From Vandiemenella viatica (taxonomy: Eukaryota; Arthropoda; Insecta; Orthoptera; Morabidae), in contig JARYHS010013630.1 in the NCBI GenBank assembly GCA_031002005.1, positions 29,537,504 through 29,601,503 on the forward strand: a stretch of 64,000 bases of DNA, given 5' to 3'. Position 1 is the stretch's first letter; every line of letters begins with the position of its first letter. The notes under the pieces were generated by a model. The model saw only the letters and a program-made list of their open reading frames with translations. It did not search any database and was not told the origin of the DNA. Of the stretch, positions 53,405-63,770 are shown piece after piece. Both the position numbers and the translations under genes were made by a program.

Positions 53405-54185
53405 GGGTTGGAATAAAATATACAGTAGCTACAGTTTGGATTTTGGAAAAACCGTGCCACAAGAGAATCAATTCTTAACACCGATCAAGAAAAATAAAGT
53501 TACTTTCATAGCGTTTGTTGATTTAGAAAAAAAGCTTTTGGTAATGTAAGGCGGGACAAAATGTTCAAAATTTAAAAAAGTCAGGTCTTATGTATCGAGA
53601 TAGAAAAATATTTTATAATTGATATAAGAATCAAGTGGCTATAATAAAAGTAGAGAATCATGAGTGTCACCAATCAGTTGAAAAGTGTATCAGATATGGT
53701 TCCAGTTCATCCATACTAATATTTAACTTATGTGTGGAGGAAGCTATAAAAGAAGTAAAAGAGGAATTTGACTGTGGCATCATGAAAAAGTAGTTTCAAA
53801 TATTGACCCAGGAACCAGAGAGAACTTTTTAAAACTTATGGTAACGAAGCACGAACTTCAGGAATGCCTGAAAGGAAAATTGAAGCATTCGAAATGTGGT
53901 GCTATAGGAGGATGCTGAAAATTAAGTGGACAGTTAAACCACGAAATTAATATGATTTGGAAATGATGGCTGACGAATGAAGTTTGTGGAAGAATCGTAA
54001 ACAAAGAAGAAACAGATTCGTGGGTGTTTTTTTTTAATGCATTTGGGATTGGTTATGTAAGAAGCAGATAACGGTGGACGTGTTTTAAGAGAGGTGTTTT
54101 GAGATGAAGGGGATAGTGCAAAATAAGAAGGGATGGTGGTTTATATCAAACCAATCGAGAGACTGACGACAGTAAAATAAGAGAT
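53405..54185 (+). pseudogene. LINE RT fragment
   Basis: In mixed frames: KVTFIAFVDLEK (usual FVDLEKAFD), SILIFNLCVEEAIKEVKEEF, a jump in sequence, then TSGMPERKIEAFEMWCYRRM and LKIKW. This is the RT palm and C-terminal Trp/Tyr block of the same LINE family as 8340-9830. It begins immediately at the right target duplication of the Penelope pair. Confidence 0.65.
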
Positions 54186-54189
54186 AAGA

Positions 54190-54420
54190 GATTAAATAAG
54201 ACAGAAGGTGCCAGCCGATTGAGATCTACTCCCCCGAAACACATCGATGGCACCAACAGCTTAACGTCCAAATCCGGCGGACGAGTCACTGTCAGAAGTT
54301 CCATACGCGCTACAGAGTGGTTTGGGATTTAAACCAGGACTTTCGTGCACCATCTGATAATTAGTAATAATGCACCGCCACCGAAACATGTCCTAGTCCT
54401 AAAAAGTTCTTCAACCACCG
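54190..54420 (-). mobile_element. tRNA-derived SINE, third family
   Basis: The minus strand has a head with GTGGCGGTGCATTATTACTA and GGTTTAAATCCC (B-box-like), then CTGACAGTGACTCGTCCGCC, GGATTTGGACGTTAAGCTG, TTGGTGCCATCGATG and GGCTGGCACC. The CCGCCGGAT..GGACGTTAAGC..GGCACC signature is that of a common insect SINE body. One degraded copy. Confidence 0.55.
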
Positions 54421-54939
54421 GAGCTCAAATCAGGTGACGCCGTATCTGACGCCGCGCAATATCACGGAGCTATAATAACCCGAAACGAGGAAGTTGGCTA
54501 TAGAAGTGTAGCATTTAAAAATCAACCTTTCACCTCTGACAAATGCTGTTTGGTGCAGACACGTAAATTCCAATTGAGGTAGCTGACTCAATCTCATACC
54601 ACTGCGGCGCAAGACAATCTTCTTATATCTATCACCTTAGTAATATATGAATTTTACGAGTGGAACAGAATATAAAGCATCCGGCATCTTTAATTCCTTT
54701 AATTTATAGCTGCTAAAAATAGAAAAAAAGGGAGAGGGGTAGAAAATGAGAAAGAGAGACAGAAAAACATAAATTTGAATTGCGTTTCTGATTTCAGAGA
54801 TTGTTTTGGAAACTCACTCTCTCATCAAATTATCTCACTTCTACCGACATTTTATCATTTACAATTATTAACTTTCCTTTAAGTAAATTTTTAAATAATT
54901 TTATGGATGTAATCGTGGACCAAATACGACTAGTAATGA

Positions 54940-55160
54940 AAAAGTGAAGCTAATGGTGTCGCATTCGGGAGGAGACGGCTTCGAATACCTCCATCTATCG
55001 AGATTTGGGTTTTCTTTGGTTTCCCCAAATCACTCCAGGAAAATGGTGGTATAGTTCCTTTAAAAAGCCAAGGCCAAATTTCTTCCAGTTCCTTTTCCGC
55101 AGTCCTTCCCTACCTCTAACGACCTCGACATTAACGAAACATAATGCCATAAGAAGGAAA
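54940..55160 (+). mobile_element. SINE, main family, diverged copy
   Basis: GTGTCGCATTCGGGAGGAGA, a B-box relative (GCTTCGAATACC), GAGATTTGGGTTTTCTTTGG, CCCAAATCACTCCAGGAAAA and ACCTCGACATTAACG, ending in an A-rich tail near 55165. Confidence 0.65.
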
Positions 55161-55174
55161 AAAAATTGAATGGG

Positions 55175-55530
55175 AAGGAGTCATTGTTAGTCCGGTTAAT
55201 GCAAGCTGCGACCACAACAACTACTACTACTACTACAGCTACTGTAAAACACTGAAAAAACTCAGAAGTTCAATTCAGAACCGTAGAAGACGAAATGTAA
55301 GCAAGGAAGCAAGCATTGTTCACGACAGAGCTGGTCCACACGTTGCTGATCACACCGTCGCTCTTCTGCAAAACTTTGGTTGGAAAATAATCACCCATCC
55401 ACCATACAGTTGCAGACTTGGCCCACAGTAACTACCACCTTTTCCTAAGCTGCGAAAATATTCGACCGACTTAGATATTAAAGATGAAGTTCAATGCTTG
55501 CTCAAAGACATGAGGCGAGCATACATTCTT
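55175..55530 (+). pseudogene. mariner transposase C-terminal fragment
   Basis: The frame gives LKKLRSSIQNRRRRNVSKEA, IVHDRAGPHVADHTVALLQN and THPPYSCRLGPQ, matching the LRRAIQNRRRG...LLHDNARPHVA...HPPYSPDLAPSD segment of mariners, followed by PFPKLRKY and DLDIKDEVQCLLKDM. In the second catalytic motif HDNA has become HDRA but Asp remains. The third motif SPDLAP is damaged (SCRLGP). Confidence 0.7.
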
Positions 55531-55539
55531 TTTCCTTTT

Positions 55540-55762
55540 CTGCTTAGGGTTTTACGCGTTGTTGACATCGAGGTCATTAGAGGCGTGAAACGAGTTGTAG
55601 CAAGGATTTCTCCAATGGCCTTTTAAAGGAACCTTTCCAGTATTCACATAGAGTGATTTGGGGAAATCATTGAAACCCAAATCTGGATGGCTGGACAAGG
55701 ATTCGAACCCGCAACCTCCCGAATGAGAGGCCAGTGCATCAGCGCTTATTCCACCATGGTCC
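55540..55762 (-). mobile_element. SINE, main family, minus-strand copy
   Basis: The minus strand starts GACCATGGTGGAATAAGCGC, B box GGTTCGAATCC, CATCCAGATTTGGGTTTCAA, CCCAAATCACTCTATGTGAA, then TGACCTCGATGTCAACAACG and an A-rich end, like the subfamily at 48772-49014. Confidence 0.72.
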
Positions 55763-55770
55763 ATTATTTT

Positions 55771-56214
55771 TATAAACTGTCACTGCATCTACAAAAATGC
55801 GTGTGCCGAAGTGTGAAGATGCAGAAAAATAGATGATTGCTCAATCTTTCCAAAAGAGCCGATCGTGATAAATTATTACATGTTATTTAGTGTTATAAAG
55901 GTATTCTTCTTGGCCGAAGGAAACAGGAAAGTTGGCACTTACTTCCTGTTAGATGTTGCCACAACTACTTCTTCCAGTGTTGCCACGATTTCTGACTTCT
56001 GGCAGTGCTGTGGTAATTTCCTATTCGAGGAAACGTATCTTACAGCTAGGCGGTATCAAGAGAACAGACACATTGCCGAAATAGGTAGACAGGGAAGGAA
56101 AGTAAATTTCTATCTTATTTTTATTTGACTGATTATTTCTGTTATAACAGTTAGATTCTTTATATAGATCATCATTAACTATTCAACTTCAAATGTTGTA
56201 TCTTCATATATATA
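55771..56214. other. No recognised feature
   Basis: The frame at 55865-56128 (87 codons) is unrecognised and lacks coding context. The stretch ends in an AT-rich tract that forms the TA target of the adjacent mariner. Confidence 0.35.
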
Positions 56215-57532
56215 CAAGGTCTGTCCCAAAAGTAAGTAGAATAAATCCACGAAAAACAATTTATTGTATATCAAAGTACAAATTACTAAAATTTTTCAAA
56301 ATAGCACCCTTGTGCATCGACACACCTTGCCAGCACCTCTGCCAGTGGCGGTACGCTTCCTGGAAAGCTTCGACTGGAACCTCGTTCAGGCATCTCATCA
56401 CGGCCTCTTTGACGTTATCCAGCGTTCCAAAATGGTTGCCTTTTAAGCTCCTTTTTATTCTTGGGAACAAAAAGAAGTCCGCCGGAGCCAGATCGGGGCT
56501 GTAGGGTGCTTGGGGCAGCATTGCCACCTTGTGCTTGGCTAGGTACTCGGTCACGATGGAGGCGGTGTGGGGCGGCGCGTTTTCGTGGTGCAGTCTCCAG
56601 TTGGCAAAGATCTCCTTCCGGACGCGTTGCACTCTCTTCCGCAGCTTTTCGAGAACTTCCAAATAAAACTTACTGTTCACTGTCTGACCCTGAGGCACAA
56701 ACTCTTTGTGGACAATATCTTTTGAGTCGAAAAAGACAATGAGCATCGCCTTTACCCGGGACTTGCTCATCCTTGCCTTCTTCGGCCGCGGGGAATTCTT
56801 TGTGTGCCATTCTGCACTTTTGTCTTTTTGACTCGGGGTCGTACTCAAAAACCCATGTTTCATCACTAGTAATCACATTATCTAAAAAATTCGGGTCACT
56901 TTCACAGCGTTCCAAGAGATCACGCGAGATTGCCACACGAGTAGCCTTCTGATTGGGCGACAGGACTTTCGGGACCATTTTGGCACACACCTTTCTCATG
57001 GCTAAATCTTCTGTAAGAATGTGATGCACTGTAGTTTTTGGAATATTGCACTCTTCTGCTAACATTCTGATACTCAGGCGTCGATCGGAATTGAGCATGT
57101 CTCTCACTTTTTGCACATTTTCGTCGCACTGTGTCGCTGACGGACGACCAGAGCGTTCCTCGTCGTCAACCTTCTCTCTACCCTCCCAGAACATTTTGTG
57201 CCAGCGGAAAACCATTCCTTGGGACATTGCTTCATCTCCATAAGCATCCTTGATCATGGTCAAGGTCTCCGAACCGGATTTTCCGAGCTTAACACAAAAT
57301 TTTATCGCGTATCGTTGCTCCACGGAAGGTGACATCGTGAACTAGTGACGCGACTCTCGAATTAGGTCCAAGTCTATCAACGATACGCACACTGTAACGG
57401 CCTGCAGACAACTGACGCAGGTCGCGTTGCTTTCCTAAGACTCCCCACCACGTTTCCACCAACAATCACACCATTCCAGTCATACGCGTAGGCGGGAAAA
57501 AATCATTCTACTTAATTTTGGGACAGACCTTG
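56215..57532 (-). mobile_element. mariner element 3, nearly intact, 1318 bp
   Basis: The terminal inverted repeats CAAGGTCTGTCCCAAAAGTA and CAAGGTCTGTCCCAAAATTA continue for about 28 bp. The left flank is TA (56213-56214); the right flank is TT where TA is expected. The size matches autonomous mariners, and the transposase is broken only by one frameshift. Confidence 0.92.
56261..57335 (-). pseudogene. mariner transposase, one frameshift, second catalytic residue D to E
   Basis: The start is MSPSVEQRYAIKFCVKLG. An HTH pair follows (MSQGMVFRWHKMF, RLSIRMLAEECNIPKTTVHH), then VITSDETWVFEYDPESK. A one-base insertion near 56820 shifts the frame, and coding resumes with SAEWHTKNSPRPKKARMSKS, RLHHENAPPHTA and APYSPDLAPADFFLFPRIK, ending YFDIQ and a stop at 56261. 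The residue 34 positions before the last Asp is Glu (HHEN) instead of Asp. Length would be about 350 residues, normal for mariner. Confidence 0.92.
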
Positions 57533-57579
57533 TTTGTATACTTTTATTATATAATGGACGAGGTAGGTTTCAGCGTAAG

Positions 57580-57660
57580 GCAAAGTAGCTGAACGGATGA
57601 GCATTGGCCTGCGGAGGTGACGATACTGGGTTCGTTCCCACCTCAAGTTGAGTACTTTTA
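57580..57660 (+). repeat. tRNA-like head of an unidentified SINE
   Basis: AAAGTAGCTGAACGGATGAG (A-box region) and GGGTTCGTTCCC (B-box-like) are spaced as in a tRNA, followed by ACCTCAAGTTGAG. The acceptor stem does not close, so it is not a functional tRNA gene. Confidence 0.4.
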
Positions 57661-57689
57661 CATTGACTATCCCCTTCTCACTTGTTGTA

Positions 57690-57870
57690 AAATACATATC
57701 ATATATATTATTTCTATAAGGTATTTTTTTGTCACAAGCCTGTATCTTCCTTCATACTTAACCGAAATCAATGAATGAGGTGTCATTTTAAAGCTTATGG
57801 TCTTCACTTTGGTCACATCAAATTTTAAGAAATGAACTTTTCGGAATTCGACCCTTAAAAGGTACTATTG
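57690..57870. repeat. CGACCCTTAAA dispersed repeat unit
   Basis: Contains ATATATTATTTCTATAAGGT, TTTTTTTGTCACAAGCC, CTTAACCGAAATCAATGAAT, TTTGGTCACATCAAATTTTA and ATTCGACCCTTAAAAGG in that order. It is an uninterrupted version of the unit that was invaded at 29641-33240. Confidence 0.7.
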
Positions 57871-58526
57871 ATATTGGTCTATAATTATTTTCTATCTTCC
57901 TGTCACCTTTTTTGTGTATAGGTACAACTTTAATATTTTTCAACTTATTTGGAAAAACACAGCCATTTATTAAACATTCATTAAAGATATGAGTTAGTAT
58001 TTCACTAATAAAAAAGGCAGAAATCTTCATAATAAGCGAGTTAATACCATATATGTCTAGGCATTTACTATAATTTAATTGGTTGATTTTTTTAAAACAT
58101 ATCTTTTACACTGACTTCCTGAAATGCAAAACTGGTCATCAATATTGGATACTTAACAATGTACGAGGTGCAATCATGATTAATGATAGGTATGCTACTA
58201 CTAACTTGTTTTACATGGTCAATAAAAAAATTATTAAAATTATCTGGTGTTATTTCATTATTTACATCTGATGCCTTGCAATTATTATTTGTAAGACTAT
58301 TAGTGATCTTCCACATTTTTTTTATTTTTTGCATTTCCAACCAACCTATTGTAGTACTTCAATTTAGTATTTTTAATGGACAATTTGTACTCTTTCTTCA
58401 ACATTTTGTACCTATCTCTTAAGTGGTTATTATTAAAACTTTACTTAAACTGAATAATCGATCGCATTCTTCCTTAAGTCTATGTAGTTCATCATTGTAC
58501 CATTTATTATCAGGCATATCCTTCTT

Positions 58527-58528
<2 letters not shown>

Positions 58529-58575
<47 letters not shown>
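58529..58575. repeat. T47 homopolymer
   Basis: Uninterrupted T run, inside the minus-strand LINE linker where it reads as Lys codons. Likely expanded by slippage after insertion; its exact length is assembly-sensitive. Confidence 0.85.
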
Positions 58576-58576
<1 letters not shown>

Positions 58577-58789
58577 AAGCAATTAGAGGAAAAGCTTCAT
58601 TTACTGCCCACATAAACAAATCATGGAAAGCCTCAAATTTATCATCTATACCTTTAGTATCATATACCCCCAACCAATTGATTTCTTTTAACATATTGAT
58701 AAACAAATTAATATTATGATCATTCACCAATATGACCAAGTGGTTTGGTTTGTTTATATTAGGGCTATTGTAAGGAGCCCAGGTCGCCA

Positions 58790-61179
58790 TGTAAGGAGCC
58801 CAGCTGATTCCCGGGGGTGGATATCAGCTGTGTGCACCTCAACTAGCCATGATGAAAAATACTTAAGGTTCTTAAAATAGTTTGTTGACCGTGTATTGCC
58901 TATGAAAACTGCTAACTGGTATTAAATATGGTCGCCACCTGTTCGTTTATACCCCCAAACAGGAAGGGTGTACTGTAAAATGAAAGTCAGTTTTGAAAGT
59001 TTCACAAGATCACATATATTCTGATAAGTCACTGAATTACAATCATGCAGTTAGCAAGGCATCGGAATATCATTACACGAAAGATTGCACGTAGAGAAGT
59101 ATAACCAGAACCGACAATTCCCCCGAAAAGTTAAAGTACCAAATCAACTCATGGTTTCTAGAATTTTTCTAAGTCCAAATATGGCCGCCATCCTCACGAT
59201 GCGCGCGCATCCTGCCCGCGTGCGACAACTTGTTGCTAGCTCGCCCGGAGGCCGCGCACTCCTCAAACCGACCCACGACGGCGACTGACTGTTTCCAACG
59301 ACTCACTTACCCCCTCCCTCATCCGGGCTTATATAGGAGTGGATCAAGGACGCTACACTCCGGTGGTGTTCTGCCGCGGTCTAAAATATTCCCTCGAGTT
59401 TATTTTTATAACTTTCTTCAAAGGTGGTTAGTTTAAAATCTAAAGTATTTACGAGTTATGGGACTTTATGTGTGGCATGTTGGATGGCAAAATTTTAATT
59501 TATTCTTAACTTTTATTTTTAATGTGACGTCACGGCAAAATTCAAATAATCCCCTGATTGCGACATGTTCAGAAAATTTAGGGATTTACAAACGGCATAA
59601 GTTATAAACATGAAACTATAATCAAAGTGTTGTCCCAGAGTTTAACCGCTCAAAAGTGTAAATTTTATTCAAATCGGTTAGGAATTGATGAAGTTATCAC
59701 TAAAAACAGAAATTTCATACCTTCGCCATTGTATTGCGTATATATTTCTAAGTATAACTCTGAAGTTACGTGATTTATCAAACCGGAAAAATTACTAAAA
59801 TGTAGCCTGTATCAAATTACGTGTTTTGAAAGCTGTCCCATCTTCGTGGGTGTGATATCTTGGGCACAATAAAATATTCTATTTAGACCATGTGGTCTGT
59901 TGTGTGGTTTTTGAAAATTCTCTAACATCTGTTCTATTGCGTTAAATGACGTGAAATTAAAGTATGTGAAACTAAAAGAGTTGGTCTTTAAGGAAAACTA
60001 CTTTTTATCTCGAAATCTTGGTAGGCTTTTGAATAAGAAAATGGTAAATTTGAATGACCTATTTTGTGTGTTTGAATAACCATTTAAGCTCTTAAAACGG
60101 TTGGAAACTACGAGATTTAGATGAATTTAATTCTCTTTCGGACTGTTTTAATTTATTATTTACTTTAATTCGTGTGAAAGTGTTTAAAATTAGTGTAAAA
60201 GCATATTTTGGCTATGGTGCCTCTGGCGAGTTATTTCGAAATAAGATTAACAAACAGCAGGTTAGTAAAATGTCTTTTAATTGTTATAGAAAATTAATTA
60301 CGTGTATCTACTAGCTTTTACCTGTTCTTATCGCTATCAAAATGGTTTAAAAGTGTTGGAATTAATGCTGAAAGGTTTGATTATTTACGTCTGTATACCG
60401 GCTTCCTAGTTTTACTGATTTTTAATATTTCTCCGGGTTTAAACTACTTGGAACCTATTAAAACTGAAAGGGACGATTATTTAATGCATTTTCGTCTACT
60501 TTTTAACTCCTGAAATTACTTAAAAGGCCTAAAATCGTTTATGGAAACTGCTTATGCAAATGAGTTATCAATTTCCCCCAAAACTACTTCATGTTATTAT
60601 TAAGTGGTTAGAAACTATCAGAAACTTATCAGCTATTCTTCTAAACTGTCTCAGGCATTATTACATTTACTTTTGGAGCTTTTAAATGGTCGAATTAGAT
60701 CACAACCTGTTATTGTCCTCCTGCTTCAGTCTGCTATCCAGCAATCGTATTTATATCTTTAAAATCTCTTCGGAACTATGTTTTATTGTGAAGTTACTGT
60801 TATTGTAGGTTTAGGCCTGGCTTTTATTAGCTTCTCACAGTCTTTACTGTATTAAAATCTATTCAGAAATACCTAAATCTGGTATATGGTAAAATTTAAG
60901 GGTTAGATTTGCTTTGTAGTGAAATTACTTATTTCCCTCTGGAATAATGTTTAGTAGTTATGACAAAAAGTTTGCTTAGGTACTATATTTACTGTTATTT
61001 AGCATTTACTTCCTTGAAATCTGTTCAGAATATCTCCCTGACCAATATTAGGATCTGATAGTGAAAGTTTACTTTTGTTTGGAATAACCTATTTTTTGCT
61101 GGAATATCATTGATTTATTTGCAATGTAAGGTTTATTTATGTGCTTTGCTATCTGTTATTTACTCTTGTTGCTTTAAAA
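58790..61179. mobile_element. LTR-like insertion, copy 2 (about 2.4 kb)
   Basis: It begins TGTAAGGAGCCCAGCTGATT, aligned with the TGTCAGGGAC start of copy 1 (1391). Then GGGGGTGGATATCAGC, CAGTTAGCAAGGCATCGG and CATGGTTTCTAGA correspond to copy 1. It has a TATA-like CTTATATAGGAG at about 59324 and CACAATAAA at about 59862, the order expected of U3-R-U5. The last 500 bp are built of about three diverged units of roughly 200 bp. TGTAAGGAGCCCAG is also present at 58769. TGGTTTGTTTA occurs at 58746-58756 and 61180-61190, so the exact ends are uncertain. Confidence 0.5.
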
Positions 61180-61429
61180 TGGTTTGTTTAGTTATTTTTT
61201 TTAGCATCGGTATCTGTATGGTGAACTAAGCTTCCCTTTTCCTAACCTCTTCGATAGTAAGGTGCTTACACTATGTTGTTTCGTTCCAAATCTAACATTA
61301 CATCTCAAAAGTATGACATTATGATCAGACACTATGGTATGAATTATGTTTGAATGCCACTTTGTTTTATTTATGTCAGTGAATATATTATCAACACAAT
61401 TACCAGGGAGTGGTATATACATAAATTAC

Positions 61430-61990
61430 TCTGTCGGCCCCCCTTGACTGTCTCTAGATTGCTAATTTGCAAATTCTGAAACAACATTACATAAAAGCAT
61501 TCTCAAAAGGCAGGTTCAGGCCAAATATAAACTTGTACTAACAGGGTTATTCTTTCTGTAGACCATCAGTTCCTTCGTTATCTTCTTCAGAATGAATTTT
61601 TCGTCATTGTACCAGAAGTTATCATCTTTAAGTTTTGCAGTTTGTTATCAAGGTTCTTTTCTATAAAATTATAATTTTTCAATAGCACTTCTTTTGTTTG
61701 AAATAAACACCCGCATTTTCCAGAAATCTATGAAACAAAACAGCCAGCTGAAAAGTGTAGTTTGCAGAACATAATTAGGACTACTGAGTGTCCTAAAGTC
61801 AGCTTCACAGATAAGGTTAAATTGTTGGTTAGTATAAAAAGCTTAGTCACTATACACCACTATGCTCTTTGAGAAATAGTGTTAACAAGATCTATGAAAT
61901 AGGACAGAAATAATGAAATGGACAAAGAATACAAAGTTTCCCACTGGTGCAAGATTAAGGATCAGAGTTCCCGGTCAAGAGTTTCTTCAA
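61430..61990. other. No recognised feature
   Basis: AT-rich sequence upstream of the minus-strand LINE endonuclease. It may be further decayed LINE, but no motif supports it. Confidence 0.35.
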
Positions 61991-62885
61991 ACCTAGTGCT
62001 AGTCTTGCTCAGTCGGTAGAAGGTATTGATAGGTTCTTTATGTAAGGATTTGACAGATCAGGATTATGTAGTGATAGTGGGAGGAACAGGAAATGGTCTA
62101 GGCAAAGATGATAGTTATAGAATCGGAGATGACGTGGAGAAAATAGCAAAAGCAACGTGCCACACACTGGTCAGTATGTGTCAGTCCTGAGACGCCATGA
62201 TTGGCCACATATGAACTCTACTGTGAGGCAAGTGAATCTGGAACAGCTTCTCACATCTGACACCGACTCTGGCATGGACTTGGTACCTGTAGACGGTATT
62301 GATAGGTGAGGTTATACTAAGCATGGCCTACATCTAAATAGTAGAGGGATCTGATAGCAGGATGTTTAATTGGGGCCTGCAACAGGGGACCAGAAGGTAT
62401 CACAAAAAAAAATCTTGAATTTAGTTAGAAACGGGTTCCAACTTTAAGAATGGCGTCCATTAAAAGAGATCCAACAAAGAAGTCTACAGAAAAATAGAGA
62501 AAATCACTGAAACAATCCACAAAAGACGGGCCCGATTTATGGCCACATCAAACGGATGGAGGAGAACAGACTAACAAAAATAATCTTTAATTTATGTGAT
62601 TCCAGACCCAAAACTGTAATTCCCTGGTTCATAAATATTAAAGAAGAACTTCATTTGATGGGACTAGAACCAGAAGATGCTTTCAACAGAGATATATTTC
62701 GGAAGAAGTTAATGACAAGTGGGACAAGCCGAGACAAACACTAAAACAGAAGACACGGTACACTCGGGACAGAAGAGCGCAAACAGACACATTCAAAAAG
62801 AATGAAGGAGTTCTGGGTCAAAAGAAGATGAAACTCACTGCCAAATGCACAAAGGCTTAAAGTGGTCCTAGTTGGCTTCAACGAA
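61991..62885 (+). pseudogene. LINE remnant: possible esterase-like segment and RT C-terminus
   Basis: Bases 62060-62345 encode VIVGGTGNGLGKDDSYRIGD, VSVLRRHDWPH and KHGLHLNSRG in broken frames, resembling a SGNH-type esterase segment carried by some retroelements. Bases 62470-62885 encode VYRKIEKITETIHKRRARFM, then ENRLTKIIFNLCDSRPKTVI, PWFINIKEELHLMGLEPEDA and NRDIFRKKLM, the C-terminus of the same LINE family as 1211-3765. Several stops. Confidence 0.55.
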
Positions 62886-63210
62886 TAAATTATATAGAAA
62901 TGATATTTATAAATTCAGAAACATCAACCAATATTTTTTGTGAAATAATAATGATTTTTATTTTTAAATCAATAAATAAAATTGGATTTTTATTCAATTC
63001 TTCACTTCAAATAAAATACCAATCACAGTGCCTGATGTCACACATTAGGAAACATATGCAATAGTTCACTGCGTTAACTTGTATTTTTTAACCTTTTCCA
63101 TGTTTATTTGAGTTTTTTTTCACCGAACTGTTATAATACTGAGTTATAAGGGACATGGTAACAATCTTCCAAATCAACATTGTTTGCAGATTGTATAAAC
63201 CATTGTTATC

Positions 63211-63770
63211 ATGAATCCAGGATTTACTAATGTTCACTGTCAAAATCTCCCGAGAGTGGATACAATAATGGTTAGAAAATTCTTTGCCACTATTTCAGAT
63301 TTTTGTGCTGCCAAGTTTCGAAATGTGAAAACATCTTGGTATTTTAACTATTTGCCTAATAAATTGAATTTTAAAATAATAGAAAACATAACCTCAACCA
63401 AGTGCAAACAGGTTAATCTTTGTTATGAATATCATGTGATTTTTTTATGTATTAGTCCATATCTATGAGCTATGCTTACACATATTTTCAGATTGGTGAG
63501 ACAATCCTACAGTCATGATGCCATATCGTGATTAGGATATATGTATTATCAGGTGCTAGATGTGTCTGTAACAGAAAGTTTGATCGAAATGTGAAGCATA
63601 TGCTTCAGGAATACCAGAAAGAAGGAAAATTGAAGTATTTGAAATTTGATTCTAGCGTAACAACAGTCTATCACTTTTGCACTTATGAAAAAAGTGACAT
63701 GTATCCAACATGTTCATCATATTACATTACAACTGTACAAACATTATTTGTCCAGAGATAATATCACCTT
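63211..63770 (+). pseudogene. Possible gene fragment with arthropod YqaJ/SWIM-type N-terminus
   Basis: The ATG at 63211 opens MNPGFTNVHCQNLPRVDTIM, then VRKFFATISDFCAAKFRNVK and TSW. The pattern GFTNVxxxNLPxVDxxM...FF..K.T recalls the N-terminus of an arthropod family of uncharacterised proteins with SWIM and YqaJ-like nuclease domains. After a possible intron, ATTTTCAG|ATTGG at about 63492 leads to QSYSHDAIS and a stop, which would match the SYGDDAIGY segment of that family. A shifted frame (63528-63761) follows with KFDRNVKHMLQEYQ. The match is from memory and short. Either a decayed copy or a false resemblance. Confidence 0.3.

Larger units (their letters stand above)
57818..61422 (-). pseudogene. 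Jockey-type LINE (EN end and RT start), split by an LTR-like copy
   Basis: From the right: the endonuclease end (GNCVDNIFTDINKT, NIIHTIVSDHNVILLRCN with the catalytic SDH) at 61422-61201. Left of the insertion: NDHNINLFINMLKEINW, KWYNDELHRLKEECDRLF and ITPDNFNNFFIDHVKQV. The RT start follows (FNECLINGCVFPNKLKNIKV, VPIHKKGD, NNYRPISIVP) at 58030-57818. The T47 run at 58529-58575 is an expanded Lys tract in this frame. The rest of the RT is missing. Confidence 0.8.

Noticed and set aside
58423..58719. 98-codon frame with a poly-Phe tract
   Set aside because: It is the antisense image of the LINE linker and its T47 run.
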